Source: Rudaea sp. 3F27F6 (GTDB taxonomy: Bacteria > Pseudomonadota > Gammaproteobacteria > Xanthomonadales > Rhodanobacteraceae). From it: a stretch of DNA of 64,000 nt. Made by a program: the position numbers and the translations under genes. The notes beneath the pieces were generated by a model that saw only the letters and a program-made list of their open reading frames with translations, did no database searches and was not told the origin of the DNA. The stretch covers positions 682,001 through 746,000 of the forward strand of contig NZ_SCNG01000001.1 in assembly GCF_005503555.1 (NCBI RefSeq). Direction: 5' to 3'. Below, one piece after another: positions 20,126 to 30,273 of this stretch; position 1 is the stretch's first letter; the number at the start of each line of letters is the position of its first letter.

Positions 20126-21394
20126 TCAGCTGCGCGGCACACGCGCGAGAGCGACACCACCGCTGTCTTCGTCGTCCTCGTTCGCCGTCTTGCGCGAGGC
20201 GAGGCGTTCGGGCTTGTTCTTCTCGGCACCGATCGCAAACAGCGTGCCGGGCGGCGGCACCGACTGGAAGTAATTGCGCATGCCGTTCAAGATCGCCGTC
20301 GCCAACTGCTCGCGCTGCTCGGGACTGTTCAAGCGGCGCTCTTCTTCAGGATTGGTGATGAACGCGGTCTCGACGAGAATCGACGGCACGTCGGGCGAAC
20401 GCAGCACGACGAAGTTGGCCTTTTCCACGTAGCCGCGATGGGTCGGACCGAGCTTGCCGATCGCACGCAGCACCTGCAGTGCGACCGCGCCGCTCGCTTC
20501 GAGCGTCGAACTCTGGGAAAGATCGAGAAGGACGGCGGCGAGCGTGTTGTCTTTCTTGTCGAGCTTGACCCCGCCGACGAGGTCGGCGTTGTTCTCGCGG
20601 TCGGCGAGGAAGCGCGCCGCCTCGCTCGTCGCGCCGCGCGGCGAGAGCATCCACACCGACGAACCACGCGCGTCGCTCGACGTGAACGCATCGGCGTGGA
20701 TCGAGACAAACAGGTCGGCTTTGACTTCGCGTGCTTTGTGATAGCGCTCTTCGAGGTCGACGTAGTAATCGCCGTCGCGCGTCAGCACCGCACGCATGCC
20801 CGAGGTTTTTTCGATCTGGCGCTTGAGCTCGCGCGCGACCATCATGGTGATGTGCTTCTCCAGCGTACCCGCGCTGCCTTTCGCGCCCGGATCGTTACCG
20901 CCGTGGCCCGGGTCGATCATGATGACGACGTCGCGCGTCTTCACCGGCGCGACGCGCGCACTCTTGACCACTTCCGCCTTGGCGCCCTTGCCTTTCGGGT
21001 ACAGGTCGACGATCAGGCGATAGCCCTGGCCGCCTTCGGGCGGCATGAGAAAACTCTTTGGCCGCACGTCGGCGGCCAGATCAAGCACGACGCGCAGGTC
21101 GGTCTTGTTCTGCGCGCCGGTGCGCAACGACTTGAGCAACCCTTTGCCGGACGGCGTGGCGAAACCCGCGACGGCAGCGGAGTCGCGCATGTCGAGCACG
21201 ATGCGATCGGGATTGGCGATCTCGAACAGCTTGTAGTCGACCGGGCCGGCGAGATCGAGGAAGACGCGCGTGCGGTCGGGTTCGACCGAAATCTTGGCGT
21301 TCTTGAGTTCGGCCGCAAAGGAAAACGACGCCGTCGCCAGCAGCAGGCCGCCGGCGATCAAGTGATGCAAAGCATGGCGCGGTTTTCCCCACAT
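20126..21394 (-). CDS. amiC: N-acetylmuramoyl-L-alanine amidase AmiC
   Basis: Encodes 422 residues from the ATG at 21394 (MWGKPRHALHH), giving a signal sequence that ends ATASFSFAA. An AMIN domain follows (KNAKISVEPDRTRVFLDL...DRIVLDM), then an Amidase_3 domain with the zinc/catalytic motifs IDPGHGGNDPGA, SIHADAF and ILVETAFITNPEEE. It cleaves the amide between MurNAc and L-Ala of septal peptidoglycan during daughter-cell separation. There is a short hydrophilic tail (NEDDEDSGG). It sits between tsaE and mutL, the same order as amiB in enterobacteria. Confidence 0.94.
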   Translation of the reverse strand: MWGKPRHALHHLIAGGLLLATASFSFAAELKNAKISVEPDRTRVFLDLAGPVDYKLFEIANPDRIVLDMRDSAAVAGFATPSGKGLLKSLRTGAQNKTDLRVVLDLAADVRPKSFLMPPEGGQGYRLIVDLYPKGKGAKAEVVKSARVAPVKTRDVVIMIDPGHGGNDPGAKGSAGTLEKHITMMVARELKRQIEKTSGMRAVLTRDGDYYVDLEERYHKAREVKADLFVSIHADAFTSSDARGSSVWMLSPRGATSEAARFLADRENNADLVGGVKLDKKDNTLAAVLLDLSQSSTLEASGAVALQVLRAIGKLGPTHRGYVEKANFVVLRSPDVPSILVETAFITNPEEERRLNSPEQREQLATAILNGMRNYFQSVPPPGTLFAIGAEKNKPERLASRKTANEDDEDSGGVALARVPRS

Positions 21395-21492
21395 GCCGCG
21401 AATTGAAGCGCAGCGGACCGGGAAAATCAAGAGTTTTTCTTTATAAATCCGATATCTAGATCAGATACCTGAACAACCACTAGAGATTGTGT

Positions 21493-21962
21493 TTACGCTC
21501 TCATTTCACCACTAAGGATTCCGGCCCAGGCACCGCCGCGCGCCGTTCGGGAATCGAAGTGCAGTCGGCGCCGCTCCCCCGCATGGGCAAGATGCACGAC
21601 CAGATCGGGCACCGGCAGCGCATCGCCGCCGCGCTCCGGCCATTCGGCGAGCAACAGGAATCGGCCGGCGGCGAGATCCGAAAGTCCGAGGAATTCCAAC
21701 TCGTCGGGCGCGGCGATCCGGTACAGATCAAGATGGTGGATGAGCAGGCCGTTCGCTTCGTACGACTCGATCAGGCTGTACGTCGGACTCTTGATCCGTG
21801 CGCCGACGCCGAGCGCACCGAGCAGGGCGCGCGCAAACGTGGTCTTCCCGACACCGAGGTCGCCTTCGAGATAAATCACGCCGCCGTCGGCGACCCGGTC
21901 GGCGAGACGCCGCGCGAGCGCGACAAGCTCGGTCTCGTTCAATTCGAGTTCGTGTTGAGCTG

Positions 21963-21966
<4 letters not shown>
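21493..21966 (-). CDS. tsaE: tRNA threonylcarbamoyladenosine biosynthesis ATPase TsaE
   Basis: Encodes 157 residues from the ATG at 21966, which overlaps the nnr stop (ATGA). Walker A is GDLGVGKTT, followed by SPTYSLIE and HHLDLYRI.. and LAEWPERGG, all typical of TsaE. With TsaB and TsaD it makes t6A at position 37 of ANN-decoding tRNAs. The open frame continues far upstream inside nnr but that part is not coding. Confidence 0.95.
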
Positions 21967-23444
<1,478 letters not shown>

Positions 23445-23526
23445 GCAGAAAGTATAATTGTTGGGCTCGTTCGCATTCACCCTGAGCGCGAAACGAGCAA
23501 GCGACATTCCCGAGTCCCCGCATCCG

Positions 23527-24606
23527 ATGAACTATCCGCCGCCCGATTACACCTGGCTCGCCGCGCAGATCAAGCGCTGGGGCGGCGAACTCGGTTTTCA
23601 GCAGGTCGGCATCAGTTCGACCGAACTCGGCGCGGACGAGACCCATCTCGTCAATTGGCTGGCGGACGGCAGGCATGGCGAGATGGACTATATGCAGCGC
23701 CACGGCGTCAAACGCAGCCGTCCTGCTGACCTGCACGCCGGTACGCTGCGCGTCGTCTCGGTACGCATGGACTACGATCCGCCGCAGGCGCGCGATGCCT
23801 GGGAAGTGCTTGGCGATTCGACGCTCGCCTATGTTTCGCGTTATACCCTTGGCCGCGACTATCACAAGTTGCTGCGGGCGCGTCTGCAGAAGCTCGCTGA
23901 ACGCATCACCGCCGAGATCGGGCCGTTCGGTCATCGCGCCTTCGTCGATTCCGCGCCGGTGATGGAGAAGGCCCTCGCGCGCAACGCCGGCCTCGGCTGG
24001 ATCGGCAAGCACACCAATCTGATCAATCGCAACGCCGGCTCGTGGTTTTTTCTCGGCGAACTCTACACCGACCTGCCCTTACCTGTGGACGCGCCGGCCA
24101 GCGAACACTGCGGCACCTGCACGCGCTGCATCGACGTCTGCCCGACGCAGGCAATCGTCGCGCCGAATCAGCTCGACGCGCGCCGCTGCATTTCTTATCT
24201 GACGATCGAATTGCGCGGCTCCATTCCGATCGAATTCCGTTCGCAGCTCGGCAACCGCATCTACGGCTGCGACGACTGCCAGCTCGTCTGCCCGTGGAAC
24301 AAATTCGCCAGGAAAAGCGCCGAACCGGACTTCATCGCGCGTCACGGACTCGACAGCGCTTCGCTGATCGAACTGTTCGCGTGGAGCGAAGAAGAATTTC
24401 TCAAGCGCACCGAAGGCTCGGCGATCCGCCGCATCGGCTACGAATGCTGGCTGCGCAATATCGCGGTGGCGCTGGGCAATGCGCCGCATGGCGAGGAAGT
24501 GGTTGCCGCGCTGCGCGCGCGGGAAAATCATTCTTCCGCTCTGGTGCGCGAACATGTTGACTGGGCTTTGTCGGAACAACGCGACGGCGGTACGACAACC
24601 CGGTGA
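23527..24606 (+). CDS. queG: Epoxyqueuosine reductase QueG
   Basis: Encodes 359 residues from the ATG at 23527 (MNYPPPDYTW). Two ferredoxin-like 4Fe-4S clusters are visible, CGTCTRCIDVCP and CDDCQLVCPWN, after the cobalamin-binding DUF1730-type N-domain (SYALG-like SRYTLGRDYHK). HEAT-like helices form the C-terminus. It reduces epoxyqueuosine in tRNA to queuosine. A perfect TATAAT at 23453-23458 is a likely -10, placing the start site about 60 nt upstream of the ATG. Confidence 0.95.
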   Translation: MNYPPPDYTWLAAQIKRWGGELGFQQVGISSTELGADETHLVNWLADGRHGEMDYMQRHGVKRSRPADLHAGTLRVVSVRMDYDPPQARDAWEVLGDSTLAYVSRYTLGRDYHKLLRARLQKLAERITAEIGPFGHRAFVDSAPVMEKALARNAGLGWIGKHTNLINRNAGSWFFLGELYTDLPLPVDAPASEHCGTCTRCIDVCPTQAIVAPNQLDARRCISYLTIELRGSIPIEFRSQLGNRIYGCDDCQLVCPWNKFARKSAEPDFIARHGLDSASLIELFAWSEEEFLKRTEGSAIRRIGYECWLRNIAVALGNAPHGEEVVAALRARENHSSALVREHVDWALSEQRDGGTTTR

Positions 24607-24640
24607 TATCCGCAACCGTTATCGCGGCAAGCGCGGCCGA

Positions 24641-25036
24641 TCAGGCCGACGCGGACTTCGCCACTCGATACTGCCAATAGACAAACAACGGCGCACCGAC
24701 GATTTCCAGCGCGGTGAAACCGATGAACGGCAACGGCGGCAAGCCGGCAAACAGAATCGACAGCAGGCGGCCGATTCCGCCGAGAAACACAGCGCCCCAG
24801 ATCACGCGGAAAAGAACTGTCTGCCGCTCTATCGACGGAATCATCCAAAACAGCGCGATTCCGAGCGCGCACCAGACACCACCGAAAAAGCGCAGATTGC
24901 TGTCCAGCAGCGGGGACTGCGGCAATTGCATCGATGCGTACAACGGATCGCTCAATCCGAACATCGTGATGATGCCCGTGGCGAGCGGGATAAGGCCGAG
25001 CAGCGCCGTGAGAATCTGCAGCAGGCGTCTGCTCAC
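24641..25036 (-). CDS. DUF4345-type small membrane protein
   Basis: Encodes 131 residues from a GTG at 25036, chosen because AGGA lies just upstream and the first membrane helix follows (SRRLLQILTALLGLIPL). Four hydrophobic segments are seen, with the conserved-looking D.NLRFFGGVWCALG centre. This matches DUF4345, a family of small four-helix membrane proteins of unknown function. It lies 44 bp downstream of panD and is probably cotranscribed with it. Confidence 0.75.
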   Translation of the reverse strand: MSRRLLQILTALLGLIPLATGIITMFGLSDPLYASMQLPQSPLLDSNLRFFGGVWCALGIALFWMIPSIERQTVLFRVIWGAVFLGGIGRLLSILFAGLPPLPFIGFTALEIVGAPLFVYWQYRVAKSASA

Positions 25037-25080
25037 GGACAGTCCTCGCAGCGCGCTCGATACAGGCTCTTGCCGCTTGG

Positions 25081-25461
25081 CTACGCCGCCTGTTTCGGAA
25101 TCGAATTCTTCGTGTGGCTGAGCTGGTTCTGCCGATCGACGTAGACCAGGGTCGGCTTGAAGCTGGCGACCTCGGCCTCGCTCAGCACGCCATAGGCGCA
25201 GATGATGATGATGTCGCCCGGCGCGGCGCGGTGCGCTGCGGCGCCGTTGATCGAGATAATGCCCGAGCCTTCGTCCGCACGGATCGCATAGGTCGAGAAG
25301 CGCTCGCCGTTGTTGACGTTGTAGATATGGATTTGCTCGTACTCGCGGATGCCGGAGATATCGAGCAGGCGGCCGTCGATCGCACAGGAACCCTCGTAGT
25401 GCAGTTCCGCATGGGTCACCGTCGCGCGGTGGATCTTCGCCTTGAGCATATTGAGCTGCAT
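25081..25461 (-). CDS. panD: Aspartate 1-decarboxylase precursor PanD
   Basis: Encodes 126 residues from the ATG at 25461 ([18 protein letters not shown]). The self-cleavage site is present in [10 protein letters not shown]: cleavage between Gly and Ser makes the pyruvoyl group. The [14 protein letters not shown] segment is also conserved. The enzyme makes beta-alanine for pantothenate. It is separated from panC by about 420 bp containing a strong terminator, so it is not in the panB-panC transcript. Confidence 0.96.
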   Translation of the reverse strand: MQLNMLKAKIHRATVTHAELHYEGSCAIDGRLLDISGIREYEQIHIYNVNNGERFSTYAIRADEGSGIISINGAAAHRAAPGDIIIICAYGVLSEAEVASFKPTLVYVDRQNQLSHTKNSIPKQAA

Positions 25462-25674
25462 AACCATCACCGTTGCAAGAAAACAACAAAATGGCGATCA
25501 GATTTCGCCACCGCGACCGTCATCAGTCGGCCGTATTGCCACCGACCTTACGGACGGCAGCCAATGCCCGCGGCATAGCCATATGGCAGAGACGCATATT
25601 GTCTCGTGCTATTTGGCTGCATAGCAACATTCCGCGAGAGATTTCATAAATATCAATGAGTTACACATTACTCG

Positions 25675-25713
25675 CAGACAAAAAAAACCCTCGTCTGAAT
25701 CCAGCGAGGGTTT
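25675..25713 (-). terminator. Strong Rho-independent terminator
   Basis: On the minus strand AAACCCTCG (25713-25705), an 11-nt loop and CGAGGGTTT (25693-25685) are followed by a run of T residues. It lies about 170 bp past the panC stop codon. Confidence 0.88.
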
Positions 25714-25795
25714 GTAAGTCAGAGTGACGATTACCAAACATGCGCCCTGCGTGCACTGGGGCAACGAGCTCGCGTTGCGAAAATCCCAATGACGG
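25675..25795 (-). ncRNA. Candidate small RNA upstream of panD
   Basis: On the minus strand a possible -10 TAAAGT (25806-25801) is followed by about 115 nt without a reading frame of note, ending in a perfect terminator with an 8-T tract. The alternative is that this is simply the long 3' end of the panC transcript. The -35 is poor (TAGCAA), so this is a tentative call resting on length, position and terminator. Confidence 0.3.
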
Positions 25796-25882
25796 TGGTG
25801 ACTTTACCACAGGAAAAACTTTTTTGCTACAGGTTTGCAAGCAAAACTGCAAAGAAGCCGACTTTCGTCACAGGTTGCCGGT

Positions 25883-26725
25883 TCAGCAGAGCAAATTGTC
25901 GATCAATCGCGTCTTGCCGAGCCGTGCGGCAATCAGCGCGATCAGCCCATCGCGCTGATCGGGCAACGGTTCGAGCAGATCGTCGGCCCGGCGCAACGCC
26001 GCATAGTCCGGCACGAATCCTGCTTCGGCGAGCTGCTGTTGCGCGTGCTTCTCGATGTCCGCCGCGGCATCGCCCGCATGCAGGCGATCGCGCATGGCCT
26101 GCAGCGTGCGGTAGATCGTGCCAGCCTGCTCGCGCTCGTCCGCCGACAGGTACTGGTTGCGCGAGCTCATCGCGAGCCCGCTCGCCTCGCGCTTGGTCGG
26201 CGCAGGCAAGATGTCGATCGGCAAGCGCAGATCGCGCACGAGGCGCTCGATCACGAGCAATTGCTGATAGTCCTTGCGCCCGAACACGGCGAGGTCGGGC
26301 TGGACCAGATTGAACAGCTTGGTCACCACCGTCGCGACGCCGGCGAAGTGGCCCGGGCGCATCGCACCCTCAAGCGGCTCGCTGACCACGGGCACTTCGA
26401 CACGCGCGGTCGCGCCGGCGCCGAACGGATAGATTTCCTCGACCGTCGGTGCGAACAGCAGGTCGCAGCCGTTTGCGGCGAGGCCGGCCTGGTCCTGAGC
26501 CAGCGTGCGCGGATAGCGCGCGAAATCTTCGTTCGGTCCGAACTGGGTCGGATTGACGAAAACGCTGGCAATGACTCGATCAGCCTCGGTACGGCAAAGC
26601 GTGATCAGGGAGAAATGACCCTCGTGCAAATTCCCCATCGTCGGCACAAATCCGACGCGTTTGCCTTCGCGGCGCCAGGCGGCGACGCGCGCACGCAACT
26701 CGACTGCGGTCGTGACGGTATCCAT
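25883..26725 (-). CDS. panC: Pantothenate synthetase
   Basis: Encodes 280 residues from the ATG at 26725 (MDTVTTAVELRARV). Motifs of the family: FVPTMGNLHEGH (the HIGH-like ATP site), FVNPTQFGPNEDF, FGRKDYQQL and a KMSKS-like SSRNQYLS. It condenses pantoate with beta-alanine using ATP. It starts 5 bp after the panB stop, so the two are cotranscribed. Confidence 0.97.
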   Translation of the reverse strand: MDTVTTAVELRARVAAWRREGKRVGFVPTMGNLHEGHFSLITLCRTEADRVIASVFVNPTQFGPNEDFARYPRTLAQDQAGLAANGCDLLFAPTVEEIYPFGAGATARVEVPVVSEPLEGAMRPGHFAGVATVVTKLFNLVQPDLAVFGRKDYQQLLVIERLVRDLRLPIDILPAPTKREASGLAMSSRNQYLSADEREQAGTIYRTLQAMRDRLHAGDAAADIEKHAQQQLAEAGFVPDYAALRRADDLLEPLPDQRDGLIALIAARLGKTRLIDNLLC

Positions 26726-26730
26726 GGCGG

Positions 26731-27555
26731 TCAGAACGAGTGTTCCGCGGCGGGGAACACGCCGCCGCGCACGGCTTTCGCATAGGCCTTGATCGCGTCG
26801 AGGACCGAACCCGAGCCGGCGAGAAAATCCTTGGAAAATTTGGGCCGCTTGCCGGGCGTGACGCCGAGCATGTCGTAGAGCACGAGCACCTGTCCGTCGC
26901 AATCGACACCGGCGCCGATGCCGATCGTCGGGATGCGCAGTTCCTTGGTGATCGTCTTCGCGAGCCCCGCGGGCACGCACTCCAGTACGAGCAGGCTTGC
27001 GCCGGCCTCTTCGACGGCGTGGGCATCCGCGATCAAACGTTCTGCCGCCGACTTGGTCTTGCCCTGCACCCGATATCCGCCGAATTTGTGCACCGACTGC
27101 GGGGTCAACCCCAGATGCGCGCACACCGGCACTTGGCGACGGTCGAGCGCATTGATCACGTCGAGCACATAGTCGGCGCCTTCGAGCTTGACCATGGCCG
27201 CACCGCCCTCGGCGACCAAGCGCGCGGAAGAACGCAGCGCGGTATCGACGTCGCGGTAGGTCATAAACGGCAGATCGGCGATCAGCAGCGGCGTGGACAG
27301 GCCGCGCTTCACCGCGGCGGTGTGGTAGACCATGTCGTCGAGCGTCACCGGCAGCGTGCTTTCACGCCCCTGCACGACGTTGCCGAGCGAATCGCCGACG
27401 AGGACGACGTCCACGCCGGCCGCCTCGCACTGCGCGGCGAAGCCCGCGTCATAGCAGGTCAGCACGACGATCTTTTCGCCCGCCGCCTTCATGTCGATCA
27501 AGCGCGGCGCGGTGACGGGCGGCTTGGTCGCCGCGGACTTCAGATAGCCGGACAT
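26731..27555 (-). CDS. panB: 3-methyl-2-oxobutanoate hydroxymethyltransferase
   Basis: Encodes 274 residues. The KetoPantoate hydroxymethyltransferase barrel is evident from VLTCYDAGFA, VLVGDSLGNVVQG, ADLPFMTY, VKLEGA, CAHLGLTPQSVH and TIGIGAGVDCDGQVLV. It makes ketopantoate from 2-oxoisovalerate and methylene-THF. It lies in the pcnB-folK-panB-panC cluster. Confidence 0.97.
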   Translation of the reverse strand: MSGYLKSAATKPPVTAPRLIDMKAAGEKIVVLTCYDAGFAAQCEAAGVDVVLVGDSLGNVVQGRESTLPVTLDDMVYHTAAVKRGLSTPLLIADLPFMTYRDVDTALRSSARLVAEGGAAMVKLEGADYVLDVINALDRRQVPVCAHLGLTPQSVHKFGGYRVQGKTKSAAERLIADAHAVEEAGASLLVLECVPAGLAKTITKELRIPTIGIGAGVDCDGQVLVLYDMLGVTPGKRPKFSKDFLAGSGSVLDAIKAYAKAVRGGVFPAAEHSF

Positions 27556-27636
27556 CGTTCGTTCGCGCGAAAGTGGGCACCGTAGTGTACTGAATCGCCG
27601 AGATGTATGTTGCTATGCCGCAATTCAAGGCGCGCG

Positions 27637-28128
27637 TCAGGCGCCGACGGCCCGCATTACGCTTTCGACGGCTTCGACGCGGGCCAGCAGGCTGCGCACC
27701 GCCCCCTGCCCCGGCACGGCCAGATCGGGCGCGATTTCGGCCAGCGGCACGAGTACGAAAGCTCTCTCGTGCAGGCGCGGGTGCGGCACCTGCAGGTCGG
27801 CATCGGCAATCTGCGCATCGCCATAAAGCAGCAGGTCGAGATCGAGGACGCGCGGACCGTTGCGCTCGCCGTTACGACGGCGTCCGGCGCGGTATTCGAT
27901 GTCGAGCAGGGCGCGCATGAGATCGTGGGCATCGAGCCCGGTTGCCAATTCCGCGACCGCATTGATGAAATCGGGCTGCTCGACACCGCCCCAGGGTGCC
28001 GTGCGGTACAGCCGCGAACGCGCGACGAGCCGCGTCTGCGGCAACGCGTCCAGCTCGCGCAGTGCACGCTCTACCTGATCGCCCGGCGCAGCGAGATTGC
28101 TGCCGAGCCCCACGTAAGCGGAAACCAT
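27637..28128 (-). CDS. folK: 6-hydroxymethyl-7,8-dihydropterin pyrophosphokinase
   Basis: Encodes 163 residues from the ATG at 28128 (MVSAYVGLGSNL). HPPK motifs are complete: YVGLGSNL, SRLYRTAPWG..QPDFINAV, and GPRVLDLDLLLYGD followed by PHPRLHERAFVL. It makes the activated pterin for folate synthesis. It lies 10 bp after pcnB and 81 bp before panB. Confidence 0.96.
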   Translation of the reverse strand: MVSAYVGLGSNLAAPGDQVERALRELDALPQTRLVARSRLYRTAPWGGVEQPDFINAVAELATGLDAHDLMRALLDIEYRAGRRRNGERNGPRVLDLDLLLYGDAQIADADLQVPHPRLHERAFVLVPLAEIAPDLAVPGQGAVRSLLARVEAVESVMRAVGA

Positions 28129-28138
28129 GCTCGCGAAT

Positions 28139-29533
28139 CTACTCGACGGACGAATCCGGCGCTGCGCTCGCTGCAGCGGACGGACGTTTGCGGCGACGGC
28201 GTGGACGCTTCTTCGGCGCGGGGCTGTCGGAATCGCCGTCGTCCTTCTCGGCAACGGCAGGCGCCGGCGTCGCATTCAATTTCGCCGCCAGTTCGTCGTG
28301 CTGCAGGTTCTGCGCCTGCGTCCACCATTCGCCCAATTCGGCGATTTCGGGGCTTTCGCCCGCGCGCAGCAGAAGAAAATCGTAGGCGGCGCGAAAACGC
28401 GGATGGGTCATCAGGCGGAACACGCGCTTTTTCTGCCGCTGCTCGAAGCGCGGTTGCAGCGACCAGATTTCCTCGATCGCGATGCCGAAGCGGCGTGGGA
28501 TCGCGACATGCTTAGCCTGCTCGTTCATGACCACATGACCGATACGCGTCCATGCCAGCGCCATGTCGGTGCCGCGCGCCAGCTCTTTCTCGACCTGCGC
28601 GCGCACCGGCCCCCAAAGCAGAATCGCGAACAGAAAGGCCGGCGTCACCGGCTTGCCCTCGGCGATGCGCGCATCGGTACTCGCCATACCCTGCTCGATC
28701 ATCGCGCGAAATGCGCCGCCGCCGCGATGGGCGAGAGCGCGCGCGGTCAGCGGGTAAACGTCGGCCAGCAGGCCCGAAGCATCGAGCGCGCGAAAACTCC
28801 CGAGGCCGTTGCCGGCCATGAACATCTTGAGCGACTCGTCGAACAATCGCGCGGGCGGCGCCTGCAGCAGCAGCTCGCCGAGTTCGTCGAACGGCGCGCG
28901 CGCTTCGGGCGCAATCGCGAATTCGAGCTTGGCGGCCAAACGCACGGCACGCAGCATGCGCACCGGATCTTCGCGGTAGCGCAGCACCGGATCGCCGATC
29001 AGGCGCAATTCGCGCCGCAACAGATCTTCATAGCCGCCGACATAGTCGCGCACCGAGAAATCGGAGATGTCGTAGTAGAGCGCGTTGACGGTGAAGTCGC
29101 GGCGCACCGCGTCCTCTTCGATCGTGCCGTAGACGTTGTCACGCACGATGCGGCCGTCGACGACATGGCGGTCGCCGCTACCGTCGTCGCTCGATCCGCG
29201 AAACGTGGCGACTTCGACGATCTCGTTGCCGAACACGACATGGGCGAGACGGAATCGCCGCCCGATCAGGCGGCAATTGCGGAACAGGCGCTTGACGTCT
29301 TCGGGCGTCGCGTTCGTGGCGACGTCGAAATCCTTCGGCCTTCCGCCGAGCAACAGATCGCGTACGGCGCCGCCGACGAGGAAAGCGGTGAAGCCGGCTT
29401 CGTTGAGCCGGTAGAGCACACGCAATGCACCCGAGGAAATGTTCTTGCGCGAGATCGTGTGCTGTTCGCGCGGGATAACGCGCAAGGTCACCTGCATGGC
29501 GACATTGGAAGCGGGCTGGGCGGCATCGGTCAT
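28139..29533 (-). CDS. pcnB: Poly(A) polymerase I
   Basis: Encodes 464 residues. The class II nucleotidyltransferase core is clear: FLVGGAVRDLLLG, RPKDFDVATNATPE with the catalytic aspartates, then RRDFTVNALYYD. The N-terminal segment PREQHTISRKNIS is the poly(A) polymerase signature that separates PcnB from CCA-adding enzymes. The C-terminal tail is basic and rich in Pro/Lys/Arg (APKKRPRRRRKRP), as in other PcnB. It adds 3' poly(A) tails that promote RNA decay. Confidence 0.95.
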   Translation of the reverse strand: MTDAAQPASNVAMQVTLRVIPREQHTISRKNISSGALRVLYRLNEAGFTAFLVGGAVRDLLLGGRPKDFDVATNATPEDVKRLFRNCRLIGRRFRLAHVVFGNEIVEVATFRGSSDDGSGDRHVVDGRIVRDNVYGTIEEDAVRRDFTVNALYYDISDFSVRDYVGGYEDLLRRELRLIGDPVLRYREDPVRMLRAVRLAAKLEFAIAPEARAPFDELGELLLQAPPARLFDESLKMFMAGNGLGSFRALDASGLLADVYPLTARALAHRGGGAFRAMIEQGMASTDARIAEGKPVTPAFLFAILLWGPVRAQVEKELARGTDMALAWTRIGHVVMNEQAKHVAIPRRFGIAIEEIWSLQPRFEQRQKKRVFRLMTHPRFRAAYDFLLLRAGESPEIAELGEWWTQAQNLQHDELAAKLNATPAPAVAEKDDGDSDSPAPKKRPRRRRKRPSAAASAAPDSSVE

Positions 29534-29603
29534 TCGTTGTCGTTTTTCATCCTGCGGACAGCAGCGGGCGGCCGGACATCTATGTTGCGGCCGATCAAAA
29601 CGA

Positions 29604-29609
29604 TATACT
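29604..29609 (+). promoter_or_regulatory. Probable -10 box of the tRNA-Glu gene
   Basis: TATACT lies 28 nt upstream of the mature tRNA 5' end and is followed by a GC-rich discriminator, typical of stable-RNA promoters under stringent control. No good -35 was seen at ideal spacing. Confidence 0.5.
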
Positions 29610-29636
29610 AACGCGCTTGCGCCACAGACCCAATGC

Positions 29637-29712
29637 GCTCCCTTCGTCTAGAGGCCTAGGACGGGGCCCTCTCAAGGCCTAAACAGGGGTTCGAATCCCC
29701 TAGGGAGCGCCA
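29637..29712 (+). tRNA. tRNA-Glu (anticodon CTC)
   Basis: The 76 nt fold as a cloverleaf: acceptor GCTCCCT pairs with AGGGAGC, discriminator G and an encoded CCA. The D-arm has TAGAGGCCTAGGA. The anticodon stem GGGCC/GGCCT holds the loop CTCTCAA, giving anticodon CTC. The T-arm GGGG-TTCGAAT-CCCC is perfect. It decodes GAG. No second tRNA gene is adjacent. Confidence 0.97.
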
Positions 29713-29813
29713 ATTTCGGCCTTAGCTGCCGCGTTCGGATCGGCGGTGCAATGACCCCCAGCTCGCCGGCGTCGAAAGGCTGCCGGAAGCAGCGCCGCTC
29801 AACAAGAAAGCTT

Positions 29814-30137
29814 ATGCCCTTCGTCGTCACCGAAAACTGCATCAAGTGCAAATACACCGACTGCGTGGAAGTCTGCCCGGTCGATTGTTTCCACGAGGGG
29901 CCGAACTTTTTGGTGATCGACCCCGAGGAGTGCATCGACTGCACGCTCTGCGAACCGGAATGTCCGGCGAACGCGATCTACCCGGAAGACGACGTGCCGG
30001 CAGGCCAGGAACACTTCGTCCAGCTCAACGCGGAACTGGCTAAGGATTGGCCGGTGCTGACCGTGCGCAAAGACGCGCCGGCCGATGCGAAGGAATGGGA
30101 CGGCAAGCCGGATAAGCTCCCGCTGCTGGAGCGCTGA
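29814..30137 (+). CDS. fdxA: Seven-iron ferredoxin FdxA
   Basis: Encodes 107 residues from the ATG at 29814 ([17 protein letters not shown]). Two Fe-S binding runs are visible: [16 protein letters not shown], typical of the 3Fe-4S/4Fe-4S arrangement, and [12 protein letters not shown]. The C-terminal extension after residue 70 is normal for Azotobacter-type FdI homologues. It is a low-potential electron carrier. It follows the tRNA gene by about 100 bp. Confidence 0.95.
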   Translation: MPFVVTENCIKCKYTDCVEVCPVDCFHEGPNFLVIDPEECIDCTLCEPECPANAIYPEDDVPAGQEHFVQLNAELAKDWPVLTVRKDAPADAKEWDGKPDKLPLLER

Positions 30138-30273
30138 GGCTGCATCGGGCGGGCTGCTTGCCGCCTTAGAGAGAATCGCCTCAGAGATATGCCGCAACGC
30201 GGATTCGCCCTAGCGAACCCGGATTTCCCCAGATCAAAAAGAATCGGGCGCGACAAACCGCGCCCTCGATCCC

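Larger units (their letters stand above)
25462..25882 (-). other. Non-coding spacer between panC and panD
   Basis: About 420 bp with no believable coding sequence. The part next to panC is AT-richer than its surroundings and holds a candidate small RNA plus a strong minus-strand terminator. The part next to panD should contain the panD promoter, but no clear -35/-10 pair was found. Confidence 0.6.

Noticed and set aside
25661-25852. 63-codon open frame on the minus strand
   Set aside because: It contains the strong terminator and has no ribosome-binding site.
29637-29712. tRNA-Glu as a phage attachment site
   Set aside because: No integrase, no direct repeat of the tRNA 3' end, and ordinary genes follow.
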